5,517 bases of DNA from Tannerella sp. (GTDB lineage Bacteria; Bacteroidota; Bacteroidia; Bacteroidales; Tannerellaceae), in NCBI GenBank assembly GCA_031262895.1, contig JAISGW010000035.1, positions 1 to 5,517 of the forward strand, in the 5' to 3' direction. The notes beneath the pieces were generated by a model. That model saw only the letters and a program-made list of their open reading frames with translations. It did no database searches and was not told the DNA's origin. Position numbers and translations under genes: made by a program. Of this stretch, positions 1 through 5,517 are shown piece by piece (position 1 is the first letter of the stretch; every line of letters begins with the position of its first letter).

Positions 1-1139
1 GCAGTTTCGAAGTAAATGGGATTGCGCAATTTCAGGCGTTCCTCTTTGGCTTTGGGGCGCATGTCGAAAAGTTTGCCCACGATCTTGGCGATTTCGCCAT
101 CGTCTAAGTTCACGTGCGAGCGGCCGTAAGTATTGACGAAGATGTTCATCGGTTGTGCCAGCCCGATGGCGTAGGCCACTTCTATCAGCACCTCGTCGGC
201 CACGCCGGCAGCAACCAAGTTCTTGGCGATATGGCGTGCCGCATACGCGGCCGAACGGTCCACCTTCGAGGGGTCTTTGCCGGAAAAGGCACCGCCGCCG
301 TGGGCGCCCTTGCCGCCGTAGGTGTCGACAATGATTTTGCGACCGGTCAGGCCCGTGTCGCCATGAGGGCCGCCGATAACGAACTTGCCCGTGGGATTCA
401 CATGGTAAGTAATGTCGTCGGTGAACAGGGCTTGCACCTTAGGAGGATATTGCGCTTTGACACGAGGGATGAGTATCTCCTTCACATCGCTAAGGATGCG
501 CCGCTGCATGGCGCGGTCGGCCTCTTCCTGGCTGACGTTGCCGTCGGGGAGGACAAACTCGTCATGCTGCGTGGAGACGACAATCGTGTCAATACGCAAA
601 GGCTTGCCGCTTTCATCGTACTCGATGGTCACCTGGCTCTTGGCATCGGGCCGCAGATAAGGCATCAAGTCCAGTTCATGCTTGCGGATGAAGGCCAATT
701 CGCGAAGCAGGCTATGGGCCAAGTCCAGAGGGAGCGGCATGTAATTGTCGGTCTCGTTGGTGGCATAGCCGAACATCATTCCCTGGTCGCCGGCGCCTTG
801 TTCATAAGGGTCGCTGCGTTCGACGCCGCGGTTGATGTCGGCGCTCTGTTCATGGATGGCCGAAAACACGCCGCAGGAATCGGCTTCGAACTTGTACGCG
901 CTCTTGGTGTAGCCGATGCGGCGGATGACCTCGCGGGCCACTTCCTGCACGTCCACATAAGCGCGTGATTTTACTTCTCCAGCCAAGACGACCTGTCCGG
1001 TCGTAACAAGGGTTTCGCAAGCTACTTTCGAGTCCGGGTCATAAGCCAGGAACTCGTCAAGCAAAGCATCCGATATTTGATCGGCTACTTTATCGGGGTG
1101 TCCTTCGGACACCGATTCGGAGGTAAATAAATAACTCAT
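1..1139 (-). CDS. metK: S-adenosylmethionine synthetase (methionine adenosyltransferase), C-terminus cut off by window edge
   Basis: This cytosolic enzyme makes S-adenosylmethionine from methionine and ATP, releasing phosphate and diphosphate. The frame opens with ATG at 1139 and runs 379 codons without a stop to the left edge. Visible family motifs are the N-terminal MSYLFTSESVSEGHPDK with ATP-binding GHPDK at residues 13-17, the GAGDQGMMFGYATNET signature at 115-130, and the glycine-rich GGGAFSGKDPSKVDR loop at 281-295. These supply the expected His14, Asp16, Asp118, Lys288 and Asp289. The last codons (RNPIYFET) match the region shortly before the family C-terminus, so perhaps 40-60 residues lie outside the window. 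The start is secure because family members begin M-x-Y-L-F-T-S-E-S-V. There is no Shine-Dalgarno; the leader just upstream is A-rich (CAAATTTCAAAAAGAA), usual in Bacteroidetes. The gene follows the permease by 54 bases and probably has its own promoter at 1165-1172. Nothing looks broken. Confidence 0.98.
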   Translation of the reverse strand, partial: MSYLFTSESVSEGHPDKVADQISDALLDEFLAYDPDSKVACETLVTTGQVVLAGEVKSRAYVDVQEVAREVIRRIGYTKSAYKFEADSCGVFSAIHEQSADINRGVERSDPYEQGAGDQGMMFGYATNETDNYMPLPLDLAHSLLRELAFIRKHELDLMPYLRPDAKSQVTIEYDESGKPLRIDTIVVSTQHDEFVLPDGNVSQEEADRAMQRRILSDVKEILIPRVKAQYPPKVQALFTDDITYHVNPTGKFVIGGPHGDTGLTGRKIIVDTYGGKGAHGGGAFSGKDPSKVDRSAAYAARHIAKNLVAAGVADEVLIEVAYAIGLAQPMNIFVNTYGRSHVNLDDGEIAKIVGKLFDMRPKAKEERLKLRNPIYFET

Positions 1140-1164
1140 TTCTTTTTGAAATTTGATTCGCCGG

Positions 1165-1172
1165 CAAAGATA
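1165..1172 (-). promoter_or_regulatory. candidate metK promoter, Bacteroidetes -7 box
   Basis: On the minus strand this reads TATCTTTG, an exact match to the Bacteroidetes sigma-ABfr -7 consensus TAnnTTTG. It ends 25 bases before the metK ATG, implying a 5' leader of roughly 20 bases. No convincing -33 TTTG/TTG element is seen 19-21 bases further upstream, where the sequence is AT-rich end-of-permease DNA. An 8-base motif can occur by chance, but the location in the largest gap of the window, just before a housekeeping gene, supports it. Confidence 0.5.
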
Positions 1173-1193
1173 CGTCAATGCACTGAGATATTC

Positions 1194-2516
1194 TTATTTA
1201 TATCGCAGCCATTTAAGCAGTTCGCGGAAATCGGGTTTCTTGCCATACATCAGAATGCCGGTACGGTAGATTTTGGCCGAAAGCCAGGTGATGGCCAGGG
1301 CCGTAGCAAAGAGCAGACCAATGGACAAGGCTTCCTGCCACAGGGGTACGTCGAAAGGCAAGCGAACCATCATCACGACCGGCGAGGTGAAAGGTATCAT
1401 GGAGCACCAGAACGCCAGCGGGCTGTCGGGATTCTGCGTGCTGGAGATGCCTGCGATGAAGGCGAAAACAATCAGCAGGGTGACCGGCATCATGAACTGT
1501 TGGGTGTCTTCCTGCTGGTCGACCGAAGAGCCGATAGCCGCGAAGAGGGAGGCGTAAAGCAGGTATCCGCCGATGAAATAGAGCAGGAAGGCCACCAGAA
1601 TACCGAAGTAATTGACGCCGGCCAGCTGTTGGAGCAGCTGGTTGGAAGCAAAGAGGCCGCCCGCACCGGCCGGAATGTCCATCCCCGCCGTGGTCGAGGC
1701 CGCATCAAGCAAAGCTTTCGCGTCGCCTCCGCCCATGAACAGGCCGGCCACGGCCATCAGGCCGGTGAACAAAACGCCCCAGATGAACAACTGGGTCAGC
1801 CCGACCAGCGCGATGCCGATGATTTTGCCCATCATCAGATCAAAGGGCTTGACCGAGGAAATCATCAGCTCCACGATACGTTGGGTTTTCTCTTCCAACA
1901 CGCCCTGCATGACCATGGCGCCATAGGAGAGAATGAAAATGTAGATGAGCAGCGTCAGCACGAAACCGATGATAGAGTTTATCTGGGCGGAAGAATGGGT
2001 CTCGCTGCCGTTAGCGTCCCACTTGATGGTCTGCACGGAGAAGTTCACCTTACTCTCACGGATAATTTCTTTAAGGTTGGGGATGTTGAAAGAAGCCAGC
2101 TTCTCATTTTCCAATTCCTTGGTAAGGACTTGGTTTACCCGGTTGTTCAGGTCGGGGGGGATTTGCTTGTCGGAATAAAGGGTGGCGGCCGAGGGGTTCT
2201 CCAGCAGGTCGGCCGTGATGTTCAGGATGGCCGCGAGCGACTTATCGGGCGAACGGCGATAGTCGTCAAGGCTTTTCTGCGTGCTTACAAAGCGGAAATT
2301 GCCGTCGTCCTTGAAAAGGGGTGCGTATTTCCCGGTCTGGTCGATGACGGCCACGGTGCGCACCTCCGAACTCTTGATGCTCGACATCCAGGCGGGCAGG
2401 AGTATGAGCGCCGCCATCAGGAAAGGCATCAACAGCGTGAGCAGTAAAAAAGATTTTTGACGGACGCGACGGAGGTACTCCCTACGGATAATGATTCCTA
2501 TCTTATTCATCGCCAT
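1194..2516 (-). CDS. ABC-2 type transporter permease (NatB/YhaP-like)
   Basis: This is the membrane half of an ABC exporter, 440 residues from ATG 2516 to TAA 1194-1196. The N-terminus (KIGIIIRREYLRRVRQKSF) is a basic cytoplasmic stretch typical of ABC-2 permeases. A hydrophobic helix at about 22-44 is followed by a large polar, presumably extracytoplasmic domain at about 45-180. A membrane bundle then follows, with helices near 182-204, 232-260, 303-330, 342-360 and 394-413 and a less clear one near 371-388. The segment GVLEEKTQRIVELMISSVKP (205-224) between the second and third helices is the conserved cytoplasmic coupling region of the family. A second in-frame ATG at 2510 would give MNKIGIII, which looks more like the family start; the choice changes only two residues. 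The gene sits 20 bases after the ATPase and should form a transporter with it. Homologues are named after the NatAB sodium exporter, but nothing here identifies the substrate. Confidence 0.93.
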   Translation of the reverse strand: MAMNKIGIIIRREYLRRVRQKSFLLLTLLMPFLMAALILLPAWMSSIKSSEVRTVAVIDQTGKYAPLFKDDGNFRFVSTQKSLDDYRRSPDKSLAAILNITADLLENPSAATLYSDKQIPPDLNNRVNQVLTKELENEKLASFNIPNLKEIIRESKVNFSVQTIKWDANGSETHSSAQINSIIGFVLTLLIYIFILSYGAMVMQGVLEEKTQRIVELMISSVKPFDLMMGKIIGIALVGLTQLFIWGVLFTGLMAVAGLFMGGGDAKALLDAASTTAGMDIPAGAGGLFASNQLLQQLAGVNYFGILVAFLLYFIGGYLLYASLFAAIGSSVDQQEDTQQFMMPVTLLIVFAFIAGISSTQNPDSPLAFWCSMIPFTSPVVMMVRLPFDVPLWQEALSIGLLFATALAITWLSAKIYRTGILMYGKKPDFRELLKWLRYK

Positions 2517-2548
2517 TAATTATTAATCATCAATTACTAATTATCATT
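2514..2548 (-). repeat. five-unit AT-rich heptamer array spanning the ATPase/permease junction
   Basis: Read on the minus strand, five consecutive 7-base units are AATGATA, ATTAGTA, ATTGATG, ATTAATA and ATTAATG, close to the consensus ATTRATR. The array starts within the last ATPase codons. The ATPase stop TAG (2537-2539) lies in the second unit, and the permease start ATG (2514-2516) is the last three bases of the fifth. It therefore forms the whole 20-base intergenic spacer and the permease translation start region. No Shine-Dalgarno is present. The units resemble the AATTGAT heptamers inside dnaG at 4152-4179. Confidence 0.75.
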
Positions 2549-3466
2549 GAGGTGGTTCGTCACCGTTCGGATAAAGACCTCATTCATGCTGGGGAATTCT
2601 TCGGTGAAGGAAAGTATTTCCACGTTCCGGGCCAGAAGGGCGAGCAGTTCGGAGTTGCTCATTTCTTTTTTCAGATGGATGCGCAGGTCAAAAGTTTCCG
2701 CATGGCGTTCTTCGCCAAGGAGGCTCCATACCTCGGTCTCCGGCGGAAACGTCGCACCGTCGGCAGGGACGGTCAGGGTGAAATCGCGCTTGCGGAAGCG
2801 CCGCCGAATCTCGCGCACCTGCCCTGCAAGTACCACGTGCGATTGATTGATAAGGGCGATTTCGTCGCATATTTCCTCTACCGAAGCCATGTTGTGCGTA
2901 GAAAAGATAATGGTTTTGCCGGCTTGTTTCAATTCAAGGATTTCCTGCTTAATGCGGTTGGCATTCACGGGGTCGAAGCCGCTAAAAGGTTCGTCGAGGA
3001 TGAGCAGGTCCGGCTCGTGCACGGCCGTAATGATAAACTGCACCTTTTGCTGCATGCCTTTGGAGAGTTCTTCCAGCTTGCGGTTCCACCAAGATTCGAT
3101 TTCAAACTTTTCGAACCAGCGTTTCAGCCTTTTCTTAGCTTCGCCGTAAGGGACGCCCTTGAGTTGCGCCAAGTAAACGGCCTGCTCGCCTACCCTCATC
3201 TTCTTGTACAGGCCGCGTTCTTCCGGCAGATAGCCTATACGGAAAACATCTTCAGGGCGGAGTTCATGGCCGTCGAAGCGGACACCACCGCTGTCGGGGG
3301 CGGTAATGCGGTTGATAATGCGTATCAGCGTCGTCTTTCCGGCGCCGTTCGGTCCCAGCAGGCCGAAGATTTGCCCTCGGGGCACACCGATACTCACCTT
3401 GTCGAGCGCCAGATGGTTGGAATAACGCTTGACAACGGCTTCTGTTTCAATAAAGTTTGTTTGCAT
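2537..3466 (-). CDS. ABC transporter ATP-binding protein (NatA/YhaQ-like, COG4152 type)
   Basis: This is the nucleotide-binding subunit that powers the adjacent permease at the inner face of the cytoplasmic membrane. Starting at ATG 3466 (MQTNFIETEAVVKRYSN) it has 309 residues. A longer version would begin three codons earlier at a TTG (3473-3475), which I consider less likely. Motifs in order are Walker A GPNGAGKT at 38-45, a Q-loop region GYLPEERGLY at 78-87, the signature LSKGMQQK at 134-141, Walker B LLILDEP at 154-160 with Asp158 and Glu159, and the H-loop STHNM with His191. The Q-loop carries glutamate rather than glutamine, and the signature is LSKGM rather than LSGGQ; both are, to my knowledge, usual in this subfamily. 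The last roughly 90 residues form a C-terminal extension ending FTEEFPSMNEVFIRTV, resembling DUF4162. The start lies 22 bases after the dnaG stop, so the genes are probably cotranscribed. The transported substrate is unknown. Confidence 0.95.
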   Translation of the reverse strand: MQTNFIETEAVVKRYSNHLALDKVSIGVPRGQIFGLLGPNGAGKTTLIRIINRITAPDSGGVRFDGHELRPEDVFRIGYLPEERGLYKKMRVGEQAVYLAQLKGVPYGEAKKRLKRWFEKFEIESWWNRKLEELSKGMQQKVQFIITAVHEPDLLILDEPFSGFDPVNANRIKQEILELKQAGKTIIFSTHNMASVEEICDEIALINQSHVVLAGQVREIRRRFRKRDFTLTVPADGATFPPETEVWSLLGEERHAETFDLRIHLKKEMSNSELLALLARNVEILSFTEEFPSMNEVFIRTVTNHLNDN

Positions 3467-3488
3467 GTTAATCAAAAGTTTATGTTAG

Positions 3489-5486
3489 CTACATTTTAAG
3501 GACGATACGTTCGCCTATGCGCTTGTTCAATTCTTTCTTGTAAAGGTTCAGTTCGTTCAACTTACCCATCAAGGCGATTACCTCTTCCGGTTTCCCTTGC
3601 GCTTCCTTGATACGGACACCTATCTGGCTGATGCGGGCACGGATGACCGCATCCTTATAATTCAACAAGTCGTAGGGTACCATCTGGCGCAGCAATTCGT
3701 TTTCCTTTTTTATCTCGCGGTATTTGGAATGGTACTTGGAAAGCTGGTACTTGTCGCTTACCAACTCGGCAGCCAGGGCGCTGATTTCCGGGTCGGGATG
3801 GTAAAGGAAATAATGCGAAGCCGAAAAACCCGCCTCGCGGCAATGGGCGACCGCCTCGTCCAGCATCTGCCGGTATAGCGGCGTTTGCAAGGGCATATCG
3901 TCTTCCGTCAACTGGTCGCGTATAAACTCGGCTACCGGGAAGACGACTTCCTCCTTGGTTTCCTCGTCGGTATATTCGTCCAATACCTGTTCCCCGTAAC
4001 GGACTACGTAATGCAACAGGTTCAATTCGTACTTCGCGAATGGAGAATTGAAAGTTGCGGCAGGAGTGTCGTCACCTGTCTTCTTATCGGGAGGTTCGCC
4101 GTGACTCTGCAAACCCGAGTTTGTTCGGGCTTGCGCTTGCTTCGCCAAACTCTCCATTTTCAATTTTCCATTATCAATTTGTTTGAGGCGTATCTTATTC
4201 ACCTCGTTAAGGACAACAGCTTCGTCAATGCTCATCATTTCGCTGCATTCGCGGATATAGACCGTACGGGCAATGGCATCGGGGATGATGGCCACGGTCC
4301 GCACGATGTCGGAAATCAGCTCGGCGCGTTTGATGGGGTCGTTCCCGGCCTCGTCCATCAGTAACTTGGTCTTGAAACGAACAAAATCCGTCTCGTTCGC
4401 CTTAATGAAGGCAGCGAACTCGGTCGCATTGTGTTTACGGGCGAAAGAGTCCGGGTCTTCTCCGTCGGGCAGGAGGAGGACTTTGACGTTCATTCCGTCT
4501 TCTATCAGCAGGTCTATCCCTCTTATGGCGGCCTTGATACCCGGCGCGTCGCCATCGTAAAGCACGGTAATATTGTCGGTAAAACGGTGGATGAGGCGGA
4601 TTTGTCCGTGCGTGAGGGCAGTGCCGGAAGAGGCGACCACGTTCTCTATACCTGCCTGGTGCATGGAGATTACGTCAGTGTAACCTTCCACGAGGAAGCA
4701 ACGCTTTTCACGGGCAATGGCATTCTTAGCGAAGTAGATGCCGTAAAGCTCATTGCTTTTATGGTAGATTTCACTTTCGGGCGAATTGACGTACTTGGCC
4801 ACATGCTTGTCCTTTTCCTTCAAGAGCACACGGCCGCCAAAGGCGACCACCTTGCCCGAAAGGGTATGTACGGGAAACATAACACGGCCCCGGAAACGGT
4901 CGTTCACGGCTCCGCCCTCGTAAGCAATGACCAAGCCCGTCTTTTCCAGATATTCCTTTTTATAGCCGGCCTTAATGGCGGCCTGATAGAGGGCGTCGCG
5001 TTCATTGAGGCTGTAGCCGAGCTGGAATTTGCGGATGGTGTCGTCGCGAAAGCCTCGCTCGCGGAAATACCGCAGGCCGATGCTGCCGTCGGGATGCTCC
5101 AGCAAGGTCTTGGTGAAATATTGTTGCGCCCAGTCGTTGACGATGAGCATGCTCTCACGGTCGCCTTTGGCCTGCTTCTCCTCCTCACTCAGCTCGCGCT
5201 CCTGAATTTCAATATGATATTTCTTAGCTAGATAACGCAGGGCGTCGGGATAGGAAAGCTGTTCGTGCTTCATGATGAAATGCACGGCGGTGCCGCCTTC
5301 GCCGCAGGCGAAACATTTGCAGATATTCTTAGCCGGGGAGACGTAAAACGAGGGTGTCTTGTCCGCGTGGAAAGGGCAAAGTCCTATATAATTGACACCC
5401 CGCCTGCGCAGGGTGACGAAATCGGATACCACTTCCACGATGTTCGCCGCATCCAATATGTGATCCACAGTTGCCCTATCAATCAT
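3489..5486 (-). CDS. dnaG: DNA primase
   Basis: DnaG synthesises the short RNA primers for lagging-strand and restart DNA synthesis, working with the replicative helicase DnaB. The 665-residue product is full length for the family. The N-terminal CHC2 zinc ribbon has Cys37, His40, Cys58 and Cys61. The polymerase core follows, with FRGRVMFP at 198-205, AFGGRVL at 215-221 and NSPESEIYHKSNELYG at 234-249. The TOPRIM metal site follows: EGYTDV from Glu267 and DGDAPGIKAA with Asp311 and Asp313, then LLLPDGEDPDSFA at 337-349. A proline stands where many primases have alanine in DGDxAG. Residues about 436-483 form a polar linker (rich in K, Q, S, G, P, D, T) encoded by a palindromic repeat element. 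Residues 484-665 form the helical C-terminal helicase-interaction region, less conserved and rich in charged helices. The start ATG at 5486 gives the expected MIDRATVDHILDAANIVEVV. It is the first gene of a tight minus-strand group with the ABC transporter. Confidence 0.98.
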   Translation of the reverse strand: MIDRATVDHILDAANIVEVVSDFVTLRRRGVNYIGLCPFHADKTPSFYVSPAKNICKCFACGEGGTAVHFIMKHEQLSYPDALRYLAKKYHIEIQERELSEEEKQAKGDRESMLIVNDWAQQYFTKTLLEHPDGSIGLRYFRERGFRDDTIRKFQLGYSLNERDALYQAAIKAGYKKEYLEKTGLVIAYEGGAVNDRFRGRVMFPVHTLSGKVVAFGGRVLLKEKDKHVAKYVNSPESEIYHKSNELYGIYFAKNAIAREKRCFLVEGYTDVISMHQAGIENVVASSGTALTHGQIRLIHRFTDNITVLYDGDAPGIKAAIRGIDLLIEDGMNVKVLLLPDGEDPDSFARKHNATEFAAFIKANETDFVRFKTKLLMDEAGNDPIKRAELISDIVRTVAIIPDAIARTVYIRECSEMMSIDEAVVLNEVNKIRLKQIDNGKLKMESLAKQAQARTNSGLQSHGEPPDKKTGDDTPAATFNSPFAKYELNLLHYVVRYGEQVLDEYTDEETKEEVVFPVAEFIRDQLTEDDMPLQTPLYRQMLDEAVAHCREAGFSASHYFLYHPDPEISALAAELVSDKYQLSKYHSKYREIKKENELLRQMVPYDLLNYKDAVIRARISQIGVRIKEAQGKPEEVIALMGKLNELNLYKKELNKRIGERIVLKM
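4109..4134 (-). other. strong hairpin in the dnaG message, core of the palindromic element
   Basis: In the minus-strand transcript GCAAGCCCGA pairs with TCGGGTTTGC over all 10 positions, one of them a G-U wobble, around the 6-base loop ACAAAC. The arms are 4125-4134 and 4109-4118. No U-run follows, so it is unlikely to be an intrinsic terminator. It codes for residues within QAQARTNSGLQS, a region with little protein-level constraint, which makes a nucleic-acid reason for the pairing more plausible. Confidence 0.6.
4152..4179 (-). repeat. four-unit heptamer tract forming one arm of the dnaG element
   Basis: On the minus strand the units are AATTGAT, AATGGAA, AATTGAA and AATGGAG, without gaps. 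Viewed as a 14-base period the two copies differ at two positions. The tract encodes QIDNGKLKME. The first unit, AATTGAT, also occurs exactly in the array at the ATPase/permease junction, linking the two loci. Confidence 0.7.
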
Positions 5487-5517
5487 GTTTGCTGCTTGTT
5501 CTCCAATCCCGCAAAAG
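5487..5517 (-). promoter_or_regulatory. dnaG leader with possible truncated -7 box at the window edge
   Basis: These 31 bases are all that is visible upstream of dnaG. The translation leader just before the ATG is AACAAGCAGCAAAC, without a properly spaced Shine-Dalgarno. At the extreme edge the minus strand reads CTTTTG, which fits the last six positions of TAnnTTTG. Its final G is followed by 25 bases before the ATG, the same distance as for the metK candidate. The TA that would complete the box lies outside the window, so this is only a suggestion. Confidence 0.2.

Larger units (their letters stand above)
4039..4179. repeat. in-frame palindromic repeat element inside dnaG
   Basis: Two inverted arms, 4039-4055 and 4156-4172, match at 15 of 17 positions. 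Read inward from either side each arm consists of heptamers (AATGGAG, AATTGAA and variants) followed by AGTT. The right arm is extended by another heptamer to 4179. Between the AGTT ends lies a core of about 91 bases with its own hairpin. The whole unit is 141 bases, exactly 47 codon lengths, with no stop in the dnaG frame. It encodes roughly residues 436-483, a low-complexity linker between the primase core and the helicase-binding region. The AT-rich arms stand out from the surrounding mixed-composition coding sequence. This suggests a small palindromic element that inserted in frame, comparable in concept to Rickettsia palindromic elements; that origin is inference. It could instead be a locally diverged linker. 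Confidence 0.6.

Noticed and set aside
1187..1204. GATAT/ATATC inverted repeat at the permease stop as a terminator
   Set aside because: The stem is only five A/T-dominated pairs without a following U-run on the transcript, so it is not a credible intrinsic terminator.
1622..1641. Perfect 7-bp inverted repeat CCAGCTG/CAGCTGG in the permease gene
   Set aside because: It comes from the coding run LLQQLAG using the self-palindromic CAGCTG twice; no other unusual structure surrounds it.
1146..2447. 433-residue plus-strand open frame opposite the permease, rich in H, Q, G, E and R
   Set aside because: It is antisense to a well-supported membrane protein gene, has no recognisable motif, and its odd composition is what reverse-complemented hydrophobic codons produce. 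The same applies to the plus-strand frames at 114-968, 2552-3499, 3885-4364 and 4431-5231.
3467..3475. TTG start giving an ATPase three residues longer
   Set aside because: The ATG at 3464-3466 is only three codons downstream and gives a normal family N-terminus; ATG is preferred without evidence for TTG initiation.
3471..3480. Minus-strand AACTTTTG before the ATPase as a promoter
   Set aside because: It misses the TA of TAnnTTTG and lies only a few bases before the ATG, leaving no room for a normal leader.
1..5517. Novel defence, mobile or RNA-based system
   Set aside because: All substantial coding capacity is explained by primase, an ABC exporter and SAM synthetase. There is no transposase, recombinase, toxin, nuclease, tRNA, rRNA or spaced repeat array.

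Overview
The window looks like a chromosomal housekeeping segment from a member of the Bacteroidales (Bacteroides/Prevotella-like, GC content near half by eye). Three things point there: the MetK and DnaG sequence style, starts preceded by A-rich leaders without Shine-Dalgarno sequences, and a Bacteroidetes-type -7 promoter box (TAnnTTTG) in front of metK. The genus cannot be fixed from the sequence alone.

All four genes lie on the minus strand, so transcription runs from high to low coordinates. The order is dnaG (DNA primase, 5486 to 3489), a 22-base gap, an ABC transporter ATPase (3466 to 2537), a 20-base gap, its ABC-2 type permease (2516 to 1194), a 54-base gap, and metK (S-adenosylmethionine synthetase, from 1139 off the left edge, C-terminus missing). 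The tight spacing of the first three suggests one transcript. metK has its own candidate promoter and may also receive read-through. The ATPase and permease should form one exporter of the NatAB/YhaQP kind with unknown substrate. Primase and SAM synthetase are functionally unrelated neighbours.

There is no stretch over 300 bases without a gene, and I see no tRNA, rRNA, CRISPR array, insertion sequence or clear terminator. The long plus-strand reading frames opposite each gene are antisense shadows.

The most interesting signal is a family of AT-rich heptamer repeats. One array of five heptamers bridges the ATPase/permease junction and contains both the stop codon of one gene and the start codon of the next. 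A related set of heptamers sits inside dnaG as the two inverted arms of a 141-base, in-frame palindromic element with a strong internal hairpin. It encodes the low-complexity linker between the polymerase core and the C-terminal helicase-binding region. It resembles a small repeat that has invaded an essential gene without breaking the frame.
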